A stretch of DNA of 64,000 nucleotides from Limosilactobacillus frumenti DSM 13145 (lineage in GTDB: Bacteria; Bacillota; Bacilli; Lactobacillales; Lactobacillaceae), in assembly GCF_001436045.1 (NCBI RefSeq), contig NZ_AZER01000008.1, forward strand, positions 1 through 64,000, given 5' to 3'. The notes below the pieces were generated by a model. It did no database searches. It saw only the letters and a program-made list of their open reading frames with translations, and was not told the DNA's origin. Below are positions 8,442-16,317 of this stretch, piece by piece (positions within the stretch are counted from its first letter, which is position 1; each line of letters starts with the position of its first letter). Position numbers and translations under genes: made by a program.

Positions 8442-8957
8442 ATGGCAAATTTAAGTTCGACAGCTGAAACTCCGCAACAGATCAAATTTATGGAAGTAGC
8501 AATTAACGAAGCGGAGCAAGCAGCCATTTTAGGTGAAGTTCCGATTGGGGCTGTGGTTGTGAAGGATGGTCAAATCATTGGTCGCGGTCATAATATGCGT
8601 GAGAAATTTCAAGACGCAACATACCACGCAGAGGTACTTGCAATTATGGAAGCTTGCCAAAATCTTCATTCATGGCGTTTAGAAGATTGCGATCTCTACG
8701 TTACATTGGAGCCATGTATTATGTGTAGTGGCGCGATCATTAATTCGCGTATTCGAACGGTTTACTACGGCGCAGCAGACCCTAAAGCTGGGGCGGTTGA
8801 CAGTCTTTACCATTTATTAAATGATCAACGTTTAAATCACCAAGTTAACGTCATGTCTGGTGTTTTAGGTAAACAGTGCAGTCAAATGCTTAAGGAATTC
8901 TTTCGCGCCATTCGAAAGAAGCGCAAGTTAGCCCGCAAGAAAAAAGCTGGCAATTAA
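8442..8957 (+). CDS. tadA: tRNA-specific adenosine deaminase
   Basis: TadA converts adenosine 34 of tRNA-Arg(ACG) to inosine so it can read several arginine codons. The 171-residue protein has the cytidine-deaminase-like zinc site: His62-Ala63-Glu64 (with the proton-shuttling Glu) and Pro91-Cys92-x2-Cys95. The start used is ATG 8442 with GAGG in front; the frame extends to a TTG at 8430 that would sit beside that GAGG. It is transcribed away from nrdH and is followed by the SRP RNA gene, a common neighbour order in this group. Confidence 0.95.
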   Translation: MANLSSTAETPQQIKFMEVAINEAEQAAILGEVPIGAVVVKDGQIIGRGHNMREKFQDATYHAEVLAIMEACQNLHSWRLEDCDLYVTLEPCIMCSGAIINSRIRTVYYGAADPKAGAVDSLYHLLNDQRLNHQVNVMSGVLGKQCSQMLKEFFRAIRKKRKLARKKKAGN

Positions 8958-8984
8958 TGTTAAATTGTTGTATCATACTATTTG

Positions 8985-9075
8985 CCGCAAGGCCTTAGGG
9001 CAAGGGTGTGCTTACGAACCGTGTCAGGTCCGGAAGGAAGCAGCACTAAGTTTGACGTGCCTTGTGTCCTAAGTT
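8985..9075 (+). ncRNA. ffs: signal recognition particle RNA, small bacterial type
   Basis: The universally conserved tip GTCAGGTCCGGAAGGAAGC (9023-9041) is present. The flanks pair as a long hairpin, CCTTAGGGCAAGG at the 5' side against CCTTGTGTCCTAAG at the 3' side. This is the about 90-base form that binds Ffh for targeting membrane proteins. The ends are estimated from the base of the stem. It lies between tadA and dnaX. Confidence 0.95.
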
Positions 9076-9090
9076 TTATTGATAATTAAG

Positions 9091-9121
9091 TGGAGACTGG
9101 CTTGTGTCAGTCTCTTTTTTT
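9091..9121 (+). terminator. terminator after the SRP RNA gene
   Basis: GAGACTG and CAGTCTC form the stem, followed by seven T residues. Confidence 0.85.
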
Positions 9122-9135
9122 GTTGAGCAGGCCTC

Positions 9136-9164
9136 TTCTTTGCGGCCCAAAAAGCTAGTATAAT
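9136..9164 (+). promoter_or_regulatory. dnaX operon promoter
   Basis: A perfect -10 TATAAT (9159-9164) has a weak -35 TTCTTT (9136-9141) at 17 bases, about 35 bases before dnaX. Confidence 0.55.
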
Positions 9165-9197
9165 GTTGAGTAATGATTTGTACAGAAAGGAAGCTAA

Positions 9198-11009
9198 ATG
9201 ATGAGCTATCAGGCTTTATATCGTGTGTGGCGACCACAACGGTTTGACGACATGGTTGGTCAGCAAGTGATCACTCGCACTCTCAAAAATGCCATTATTA
9301 CTCACCAGATTAGTCATGCGTATCTTTTTGCCGGCCCCCGGGGAACTGGGAAAACTTCCGCTGCAAAGATCTTTGCTAAGGCAGTCAATTGTCACCACTC
9401 TAAAGATGGCGAACCTTGTAATGAATGTGAAACCTGCAAAGCAATTACGAATGGGCAATTAAACGATGTTATCGAAATCGATGCGGCATCTAACAATGGG
9501 GTTGAAGAAATTCGTGACATTCGGGATAAAGTTAAGTACGCCCCAACCCAGGCGGACTATAAGGTCTACATCATTGATGAAGTGCATATGCTATCGACGG
9601 GAGCTTTCAACGCCCTATTAAAGACACTTGAAGAACCACCTGCAAATGTGATCTTCATTTTGGCCACTACCGAACCACATAAGATTCCATTGACCATTAT
9701 TTCCCGGGTCCAACGGTTTGACTTTCGGCGAATCTCTGCCAAGGATTCGTTTGAACGGATGAAGTATATTTTGGACCAGAAGAAGGTTCAGTATGATGAA
9801 AAGGCCTTGTGGGTAATTGCCAATGCTGCTGAAGGGGGAATGCGTGATGCATTAAGTATCCTGGACCAAGTTCTTTCCTTTAGTGACAATCAGGTTAAAC
9901 TTGATGATGCCCTCTTGGTTACCGGTAGTGTAACGAAGCAGTTATTAAAGAAGTACTTCCTGCAGGTTACTAGTAATCAGGCAGCACCGGCATTGGATAC
10001 CATGAAGCAAATTCTCGGCGAAGGAAAAGATGGTCAGCGCTTTATCGAAGACTTAATTTCTTTTATTCGGGACGTCTTGCTCTATCAGGAATCACCGGAT
10101 CTCATTCAAATCGCTAGTACCGGACTAAAGGAAAGTGAATTTACTGAGTTAGCCCAAGCGGCTGATAGTTCTGTCCTTTACGACATGATTGATGAATTAA
10201 ATGCGGTCCAGGAGGAAATGCGGTTTACTACCCATCCTGATGTTTACCTAGAAGTCTTAACGGTTAAGCTGGCCCAACCACACCAGCACATAAATGAACA
10301 AACTAGCCCAACCAGTACAGATAGTCATGCTATTAAAGAACTAGAAAAACAAGTTCGTGAACTTCAGCAACAAGTGAAGAAGTTAAGTCAACGGCCAGTT
10401 GTTGCGCCTACAAACACTTCCCAAGCCAAGCATCCTGCTAATGCTGAGCAAGCCAACACGCCACGAGTTCATCAACGGAATGTTCGGGTTAACCTGAATC
10501 GGGTTTATCCAGTTTTGGAAACGGCAACTAAAAAGGACCTGGTTAATATTCGGGACCTATGGGGCGATATGCTGAATATGCTGAGTGTGCCTCAACGGTC
10601 GCTACTACATGTTTCACAACCGGTAGCAGCAAGTCCAGATGGTGTAATTGTAGCTTTTGACTATGCTTTCCTGTTTCAACAGGCGACTGATGATAGTACA
10701 CTGATAAAAGCAATGGAGGATGGCCTCCAAAAGTTATCTGGGGATGAACGACGGGTCGTGTTCGTGCCAAAAGATCGTTGGCCACAGATCCGTCATGACT
10801 TTATTCAGGACCATGGTTTTGGCAACTCAGCACCAGCTGCTGCTCATTCGGCTGCCAGTCCTGATGCTTCACAAGCTGCCGAAGATTCAAGCGCTGATGC
10901 TGAACAATCGGCCGCTAGTGCTGAAGAAGCCACTAAGGATCCTAATGACCCAGTAGCAAAAGCCCATCAATTGTTTGGCGAGGATATTGTCAAAGTAGAA
11001 GATAATTAA
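9198..11009 (+). CDS. dnaX: DNA polymerase III subunits gamma and tau
   Basis: DnaX is the clamp-loader motor that opens and loads the sliding clamp. The AAA+ domain has Walker A GPRGTGKTS near residue 46, a four-cysteine zinc module starting at CHHSKDGEPC near 64, and the Walker B region DEVHML near 125. A Gln/Lys-rich coiled-coil linker (about 375-395) and an Ala/Ser-rich low-complexity tail (about 540-590) follow. Either ATG 9198 or ATG 9201 could start the protein; both have AAGGA at acceptable distance. At 603 residues it is near the usual length. I saw no obvious programmed frameshift site. It heads a ten-gene run. Confidence 0.95.
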   Translation: MMSYQALYRVWRPQRFDDMVGQQVITRTLKNAIITHQISHAYLFAGPRGTGKTSAAKIFAKAVNCHHSKDGEPCNECETCKAITNGQLNDVIEIDAASNNGVEEIRDIRDKVKYAPTQADYKVYIIDEVHMLSTGAFNALLKTLEEPPANVIFILATTEPHKIPLTIISRVQRFDFRRISAKDSFERMKYILDQKKVQYDEKALWVIANAAEGGMRDALSILDQVLSFSDNQVKLDDALLVTGSVTKQLLKKYFLQVTSNQAAPALDTMKQILGEGKDGQRFIEDLISFIRDVLLYQESPDLIQIASTGLKESEFTELAQAADSSVLYDMIDELNAVQEEMRFTTHPDVYLEVLTVKLAQPHQHINEQTSPTSTDSHAIKELEKQVRELQQQVKKLSQRPVVAPTNTSQAKHPANAEQANTPRVHQRNVRVNLNRVYPVLETATKKDLVNIRDLWGDMLNMLSVPQRSLLHVSQPVAASPDGVIVAFDYAFLFQQATDDSTLIKAMEDGLQKLSGDERRVVFVPKDRWPQIRHDFIQDHGFGNSAPAAAHSAASPDASQAAEDSSADAEQSAASAEEATKDPNDPVAKAHQLFGEDIVKVEDN

Positions 11010-11030
11010 AATTAAGGAATGGTGATTAAA

Positions 11031-11339
11031 ATGATGCGTGGGATGAACATGCAACAAATGATGAAGCAAGCTAAGCAAATGCAAAAAAAGATGATGGAAG
11101 AACACGAAGAACTTGCTAAGCAAGAGTTCGTCGGCAAGGCTCCTGATGATATGGTAACGGCAACCTTCACTGGTGATAATAAGCTGGTTGAACTGCAGAT
11201 CAAGCCAGAAGCTGTGGACCCTGACGATGTTGATATGCTATCTGATTTAGTGGTGGCTGCCATTAACGATGGTATGAAGAAGGTCAACGATGCCACCCAA
11301 AGTAAATTGGGTAAGTACACACGTGGCTTGGGGATGTAA
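11031..11339 (+). CDS. YbaB/EbfC nucleoid-associated protein
   Basis: A 102-residue, methionine- and lysine-rich protein of the YbaB/EbfC family, small dimeric DNA-binding proteins almost always encoded between dnaX and recR, as here. The start at ATG 11031 gives the family's usual opening [14 protein letters not shown] and has GGTGAT in front. An in-frame ATG at 11019 overlaps the AAGGA and is less likely. The N-terminal third is a predicted helix that forms the dimer arm. The gene ends two bases before recR, so the two are probably translationally coupled. Confidence 0.92.
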   Translation: MMRGMNMQQMMKQAKQMQKKMMEEHEELAKQEFVGKAPDDMVTATFTGDNKLVELQIKPEAVDPDDVDMLSDLVVAAINDGMKKVNDATQSKLGKYTRGLGM

Positions 11340-11341
11340 GA

Positions 11342-11941
11342 GTGCAGTATCCAGAACCACTAGCAAAGCTAATTGAAAGTTACACCAAGTTGCCTGGAAT
11401 CGGTCAAAAGACAGCGACCCGGTTAGCCTTTTATACTTTAACGATGCACAATGATGATGTAACGAATTTTGCTAAATCATTATTGTCCGCTAAACGTGAC
11501 CTGCACGAATGTAGTATTTGTGGCAATATTACGGAGGATGACCCGTGTCCGATTTGTCGTGACAAGACCCGTGATCGTTCTAAGATTTTAGTTGTTGAAC
11601 AGTCGCAAGATATCATGGCCATGGAACGGATGCATGAATATCATGGCCTTTACCATGTCCTGAATGGGGTAATTTCACCGGTTGCCGGTACGGGCCCAGA
11701 AGATATTAATATTACCAGTTTGCTAGATCGTTTGAAGAAGGACGAGGAAACAAAGGAAGTTATCATTGCTACTAATGCTTCATCGGATGGTGAATTGACG
11801 GCTTCTTATCTGGCTAAACTAATTAAACCCGCTGGTATTAAGGTCACACGATTGGCCCATGGACTATCGGTTGGCGCTGATATTGACTACGCAGATGAGA
11901 TGACCTTATTTAAGGCTGTCCAAGGACGAACGGAGATGTAA
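11342..11941 (+). CDS. recR: recombination mediator RecR
   Basis: RecR works with RecO and RecF to load RecA at gapped DNA. The 199-residue protein shows the N-terminal helix-hairpin-helix ([14 protein letters not shown] near 18), the four-cysteine zinc finger (CSICGN...CPICRD, about 57-72), and a Toprim domain with the acidic motif VVEQSQD. It uses a GTG start two bases after ybaB with GGGGATG in front. It is followed by yaaL after two bases, so the local operon is very tight. Confidence 0.95.
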   Translation: MQYPEPLAKLIESYTKLPGIGQKTATRLAFYTLTMHNDDVTNFAKSLLSAKRDLHECSICGNITEDDPCPICRDKTRDRSKILVVEQSQDIMAMERMHEYHGLYHVLNGVISPVAGTGPEDINITSLLDRLKKDEETKEVIIATNASSDGELTASYLAKLIKPAGIKVTRLAHGLSVGADIDYADEMTLFKAVQGRTEM

Positions 11942-11943
11942 CC

Positions 11944-12198
11944 ATGCTTTTTCATCGTTCAAAGAAACAACACCAAGTAGAAAATGAACGTAATCAACGG
12001 CTATTAGACTTAATTTATGATACGAAGGCTAGCTGGGATCATGCTAAAGAAACGGAACGGGCGGTATATGAGGCAAACGTCAGTACTGAATTACGTGATC
12101 GGGCGCACCTTCAAGAACAAAAGTACCTATACCTGTATAAGCTAGCACGTCAATTCAAGGTACATGGGCGGCTCAACAAGGGTGTAATTGATCGTTAA
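11944..12198 (+). CDS. YaaL-like DUF2508 protein
   Basis: An 84-residue, charged, helical protein matching the YaaL/DUF2508 family, which in Bacillus and lactobacilli also follows recR. No enzyme motif is visible; the repeated Tyr/Leu/Lys content near the C-terminus (QEQKYLYLYKLARQF) suggests a small helical bundle. Function is unknown. The start codon is two bases after the recR stop, implying coupled translation, and tmk follows. Confidence 0.8.
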   Translation: MLFHRSKKQHQVENERNQRLLDLIYDTKASWDHAKETERAVYEANVSTELRDRAHLQEQKYLYLYKLARQFKVHGRLNKGVIDR

Positions 12199-12218
12199 TA
12201 AAGGAATGAGAATCGGTA

Positions 12219-12863
12219 ATGAAGGGAAAGTTTATTTCGTTTGAGGGTCCAGATGGCGCTGGTAAAACGAGTGTGATTAGCCAAGTTCAGCGTGATCTAG
12301 AAAAACAACTTGGAGAGGATCGGGTGATGTACACCCGTGAACCTGGCGGCGACCATATATCAGAACAGATTCGCCAGGTCTTATTTGATGACCACAATGG
12401 CGACATGGACGGCCGGACAGAAGCCTTGTTATTTGCTGCGGCACGTCGGCAGCATTTAATATCCACCATTCTTCCTGCTTTGGAAGCGGGAAAGGTGATC
12501 TTGTGTGATCGATATATTGACAGTTCCATTGCCTATCAGGGAGCTGGACGACACCTCGGTGAAGATGAGGTGATGCAGATTAACCAGTTTGCCATTGATG
12601 GACATTTCCCAGACCTCACTATTTATCTGGACGTGGATTCTGAAATTGGCTTGCGGCGAATCGCTGAGCACCGGTCTAACCAGGTAAATCGCTTGGATCG
12701 TGAACAATTAAGTTTTCATCAAACGGTGCGACAGGCTTACTTACGTCTGTTAGCGCAAGATCCAGAACGAATTAAAGAAATCAATGCTAACCAGCCCCTT
12801 AATCAAGTGATTATGGATGTCGAAGCGACAATTCATGACCGCTTTGCAGATTTGTTGGGATAA
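12219..12863 (+). CDS. tmk: thymidylate kinase
   Basis: Tmk phosphorylates dTMP to dTDP in the dTTP pathway. The 214-residue protein has the P-loop GPDGAGKTS at 10-18, the DRY-type substrate motif in CDRYIDSSIAYQGAG near 94, and the ADP-binding lid region rich in arginine near 150. It sits between yaaL and darA in the conserved order tmk-darA-holB, so nucleotide supply and the clamp loader share a transcript. Confidence 0.95.
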   Translation: MKGKFISFEGPDGAGKTSVISQVQRDLEKQLGEDRVMYTREPGGDHISEQIRQVLFDDHNGDMDGRTEALLFAAARRQHLISTILPALEAGKVILCDRYIDSSIAYQGAGRHLGEDEVMQINQFAIDGHFPDLTIYLDVDSEIGLRRIAEHRSNQVNRLDREQLSFHQTVRQAYLRLLAQDPERIKEINANQPLNQVIMDVEATIHDRFADLLG

Positions 12864-12883
12864 AGATAAGGAGGAAAATAACC

Positions 12884-13207
12884 ATGAAAATGATTATTGC
12901 CATCATTCAGTCTAAAGATAGCAACCGTCTCAGAAGGGCATTCAATGATGCTAATATCCAGATGACTCAACTGTCAACGACTGGTGGGTTCTTGCGAGAA
13001 GGAAACGCCACGTTCTTGATTGGTGTTAAGGATGATCGTGTTCAAGATGTCCTTGAGATCATTAAGAAAAATGCTAAGGCCCGTGAACAATATGTTACTT
13101 CTCAAATGCACATGGATGTTGAAGGGGGATCGGCTTTCCCAGTCAATGTTCAGATTGGTGGTGCCACGGTCTTTATCCTGCCGGTTGATCAGTTTCTCAA
13201 ATTCTAA
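12884..13207 (+). CDS. darA: cyclic-di-AMP receptor DarA (PstA, YaaQ)
   Basis: A 107-residue PII-like protein that binds cyclic-di-AMP as a trimer; its downstream partner is not established. The sequence follows the family closely: MKMIIAIIQSKDSNRL at the start, the large loop after QLSTTGGFLREGNATFLIGV, and the C-terminal GGATVFILPVDQF. AAGGAGG lies before the ATG. The tmk-darA-holB arrangement is conserved in Firmicutes. The window also encodes KimA, a potassium importer whose Bacillus relative is inhibited by the same nucleotide. Confidence 0.93.
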   Translation: MKMIIAIIQSKDSNRLRRAFNDANIQMTQLSTTGGFLREGNATFLIGVKDDRVQDVLEIIKKNAKAREQYVTSQMHMDVEGGSAFPVNVQIGGATVFILPVDQFLKF

Positions 13208-13220
13208 GTAGGTGCACGAC

Positions 13221-14228
13221 GTGGAAGCAGCGGGAAGAGCACAAAAGTTACAACCAGCAATTGTGGACCGCTTTCGGTTAGTGATGGCTAATCATGAATT
13301 AGCACATGCTTACCTGTTTGTTGGGCCCGCTGGATCTGGGAAGACGGCAATTGCCCGGTGGTTGGCATTGCGTTTGTTTTGCTTGCACCCGGATCAAAAT
13401 GGCGAGCCAGATTATACGTGTCCCGAGTGCCAACGAATCATTAGTGGCAACCACCCTGACGTGGTGATTGCGCAACCGGAAGGCCGGCAGATCAAGGTAG
13501 ACGAAGTGCGACGATTAAAGGCCGAATTTACTAAGAGTGCAATGGAAGGTAACCAGAAGCTTTTTGTTATCCATGATGCTGAAAAAATGACGACTAGTGC
13601 GGCCAATAGTTTGTTAAAGTTTATTGAAGAACCGGGTCCGGGAATCTATATTTTAATGCTAACGACCAATCAAGGAGCGGTGTTGCCGACAATTAGGTCC
13701 CGAACACAAGTGGTGGAATTGCAGCCACTGTCCAGGACCGCATTGGCAGACACATTAGCTGAGCTTGAAATTCCGGCTGTGGAACGGGCAGTTGGAATGG
13801 GGCTGACCGACTCCATTTTGGACATTCAGCAGTGGCAAGAAAATGACTGGTTAAAACAGGCAATTGAAGCTGTATCACTCTGGTATCGCCACGCTAGTCA
13901 GGGGAATATGCTGGCATTCGTTGATGTGGCAACCGAGTTAATGAAGTTGGCAAAGGATCGGGGTCAACAACAGCGACTATTAGACATGCTGGCTCTTATT
14001 TGGCGTGATACCTTGCTAATGGCTAATGGCGTTGCTGATGAGCGTGACCAGCATTTTATCAATGTGCAAGATCAATTACAGAAGGTTAGTGACCAGTACC
14101 CAGTGGCAACATTGTTGCGGGTTTCTGAATTAACTCTCGAAAGTCGCCGCCTATTTGATCAAAACATTGCTTTTCAAAATATTGCTGAACAATTAACAAT
14201 TCGCATTTGTCAAGCCTTAACGAGATAG
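13221..14228 (+). CDS. holB: DNA polymerase III subunit delta prime
   Basis: HolB is the stator of the clamp loader and partners DnaX. The AAA+-like domain has GPAGSGKTA near residue 37, a cysteine cluster ending in CPECQ near 73, and the conserved segment SLLKFIEEPG near 130. At 335 residues it fits the family. I use the GTG at 13221, which has AGGTG six bases in front; a GTG at 13212 is in frame but would overlap that site. It is in the operon between darA and yabA. Confidence 0.93.
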   Translation: MEAAGRAQKLQPAIVDRFRLVMANHELAHAYLFVGPAGSGKTAIARWLALRLFCLHPDQNGEPDYTCPECQRIISGNHPDVVIAQPEGRQIKVDEVRRLKAEFTKSAMEGNQKLFVIHDAEKMTTSAANSLLKFIEEPGPGIYILMLTTNQGAVLPTIRSRTQVVELQPLSRTALADTLAELEIPAVERAVGMGLTDSILDIQQWQENDWLKQAIEAVSLWYRHASQGNMLAFVDVATELMKLAKDRGQQQRLLDMLALIWRDTLLMANGVADERDQHFINVQDQLQKVSDQYPVATLLRVSELTLESRRLFDQNIAFQNIAEQLTIRICQALTR

Positions 14229-14241
14229 GGAGGCGAGTAAA

Positions 14242-14586
14242 GTGAATGGACATCACGATTCAAATAATATTTATGACCGCTTTGCTCAAGTAACGAAGCA
14301 AACGCGAGAACTGGTTGCTAGCATGGAGCAGCTGCAGGCCCAAGTAACGCAGATAATGGAAAAGAATGCCGAACTGTCAATCGAAAATGATCATTTGCGG
14401 ACTCTCCTCAAAAAACAGCACCAGCCTCAAAATCCAGATCATTTGTCGGGATCCCGCGAAAACTTAAAACGGCTTTACCAACAAGGGTTCCACGTTTGTT
14501 CTGAATATTTTGGCAAGCGCTTGGATCCCCACGAATCATGTACGTTTTGTATTGACGCTATTTTTGGCCATGAGGAAGGAAAGTAA
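14242..14586 (+). CDS. yabA: YabA, control of replication initiation
   Basis: YabA binds DnaA and the sliding clamp DnaN and prevents early re-initiation in Firmicutes. The 114 residues have the two expected parts: an N-terminal leucine-rich coiled coil (about 10-60) for tetramer formation and a C-terminal zinc site, HVC then CTFC near residues 89-106. It uses a GTG start with GGGAGGCG in front. Its place next to the clamp-loader gene holB is conserved. Confidence 0.93.
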   Translation: MNGHHDSNNIYDRFAQVTKQTRELVASMEQLQAQVTQIMEKNAELSIENDHLRTLLKKQHQPQNPDHLSGSRENLKRLYQQGFHVCSEYFGKRLDPHESCTFCIDAIFGHEEGK

Positions 14587-14588
14587 GA

Positions 14589-15452
14589 ATGCAACAAGTA
14601 AGTTCTTTTCGTAATGCAGATGAAGGGCGGCTTTACCTCGTTCCAACACCAATTGGCAACTTAGACGATATGACTTTTCGTGCCGTGAAGACGCTTAGAG
14701 ACGTAGATTTGATTGCGGCTGAAGATACTCGGCATACCCAGCAGCTACTCAATCATTTTGATATCCATACTCCGCAAATTTCCTTTCATGAACATAATAC
14801 AGAGTCGCGGATTCCAGAGTTGATGGCCAAGTTGCGGGATGGTATGCAGATTGCACAATGTAGTGATGCGGGGATGCCATCAATTTCTGATCCCGGAAAG
14901 GAATTGGTGGCTGCTGCCACAGCAGCTAGTATTCCGGTAGTGCCTTTACCCGGACCAAATGCCGGTCTTACAGCGCTGATTGCTTCGGGATTAGTTCCTC
15001 AGCCGTTTTACTTCTTTGGCTTTTTGGAGCGTAAGCATCAGCAACAGGCAGCCACGCTAACCACTTTAAAGAATCGTCCGGAAACGATGATCTTCTACGA
15101 AGCGCCCCATCGGTTGGTAAAAACGCTGGCAGTAATGACCGAAGTGCTTGGTGGCGAGCGGCCCGTTGTCATTGCCCGGGAACTAACTAAGCGTTACGAA
15201 GAATTTACCCGCGGTACCCTTGCAGAAGTTCACGAATACTTTAAGAATCACCAGATTAAAGGTGAATTTGTCATCATTGTTCAGGGAAATGAGCACCCTG
15301 AAGAGGATAATGACAATCAGCAAGGAACACCAATGGAACAAATTGATCGGGCAATTGCTGATGGCTTGACGACGAATGCTGCCATCAAACTGGTTGCTAA
15401 GCAAAACGGGCTCAATCGGCAAAAATTATATAAGCAGTATCACCACATTTAA
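14589..15452 (+). CDS. rsmI: 16S rRNA 2'-O-methyltransferase for C1402
   Basis: RsmI methylates the ribose of C1402 in the 16S rRNA decoding centre using S-adenosylmethionine. The 287-residue protein is of the tetrapyrrole-methylase fold: LYLVPTPIGNLDDMT near residue 16, AAEDTRHT near 48, CSDAGMPSISDPG near 93 and PLPGPNA near 119. Length is typical. It starts two bases after yabA ends, with GAAGGAAAG in front, and is followed by the acyl-ACP thioesterase gene. Confidence 0.95.
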   Translation: MQQVSSFRNADEGRLYLVPTPIGNLDDMTFRAVKTLRDVDLIAAEDTRHTQQLLNHFDIHTPQISFHEHNTESRIPELMAKLRDGMQIAQCSDAGMPSISDPGKELVAAATAASIPVVPLPGPNAGLTALIASGLVPQPFYFFGFLERKHQQQAATLTTLKNRPETMIFYEAPHRLVKTLAVMTEVLGGERPVVIARELTKRYEEFTRGTLAEVHEYFKNHQIKGEFVIIVQGNEHPEEDNDNQQGTPMEQIDRAIADGLTTNAAIKLVAKQNGLNRQKLYKQYHHI

Positions 15453-15464
15453 GGATGGATTATT

Positions 15465-16223
15465 TTGAAACTTACACAAAGCGCAGATACATATGAGATG
15501 GATCACTTACTAACATATTATGAGTGTGATGAGACAGGTCACCCAACGATGAGTATGTTATTGAGCATGTTTAGTACGGTGTCCAATGCGCATGAAACCT
15601 TTTTGGGAATAGATAAACAAACCGTTTTATCAACTGGCGGGGCCTGGGTAATTACTGGGTATGCTGGCAGTTTAGAGAAAGAACTACCGCATTTTGGTGA
15701 ACACGTAGTTTTAGGAACACGAGCGGTTGCTTATAACCGTTTTTTTGCTTTGCGTGAATTTTGGTTGCGATCTGTAGACGGCAAAATATTGGCAAAAGCT
15801 CAATGTCAGTTTGTGTTCATGGATTTGACGGCCCGTAAACTGGAATCTATTCCACCGCAATTAATTAAGCCGTTTCATTCCCCAGAAATGAAGCGATTAC
15901 CACGTATTCGGCGCCCTCATGATCTTACTGAAAATGAGCCCACGCACCACGTCAATTACCGAGTGCGATTTTTTGACATTGACGCTAACCACCATGTTAA
16001 TAACGCTCGTTACTTTGATTGGTTATTAGCACCACTCGGTGATGACTTTTTAAGACAACACCGTGTAAAATCTTTTGCTATTCAATACAATCATGAGGTT
16101 CGTCCACAGCAAGTTGTGACTAGTGTGTTTACTAAACAAGAAAATGATGGTCACCTGACAAGTCAACATCAAATAACGATTGACTATAAAGAGTGTACTA
16201 AGGCGGATTTCGAATGGTATTAA
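15465..16223 (+). CDS. acyl-ACP thioesterase
   Basis: A 252-residue double-hotdog thioesterase of the FatA/FatB-like bacterial group that releases fatty acids from acyl carrier protein. The first hotdog begins with YECDETGHPTMSMLL; the second carries the conserved FDIDANHHVNNARYFDW. Translation probably begins at TTG 15465, with AAGGATGG in front and the family-typical sequence straight after. It is the last gene of the dnaX run and ends at a terminator, 12 bases after rsmI. Substrate chain length cannot be read from sequence. Confidence 0.88.
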   Translation: MKLTQSADTYEMDHLLTYYECDETGHPTMSMLLSMFSTVSNAHETFLGIDKQTVLSTGGAWVITGYAGSLEKELPHFGEHVVLGTRAVAYNRFFALREFWLRSVDGKILAKAQCQFVFMDLTARKLESIPPQLIKPFHSPEMKRLPRIRRPHDLTENEPTHHVNYRVRFFDIDANHHVNNARYFDWLLAPLGDDFLRQHRVKSFAIQYNHEVRPQQVVTSVFTKQENDGHLTSQHQITIDYKECTKADFEWY

Positions 16224-16230
16224 ATCCAAT

Positions 16231-16275
16231 AAAATAGGGACTGGAAACACAATTCCAGTCCCTGTTTTAGTTTTA
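16231..16275 (+). terminator. terminator of the dnaX operon
   Basis: AGGGACTGGAA and TTCCAGTCCCT form an eleven-base-pair stem, followed by TGTTTTAGTTTT. Confidence 0.9.
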
Positions 16276-16317
16276 AATGGTAGACTTAATTTGAGAGTAT
16301 TATGAGGAGTGATCAAG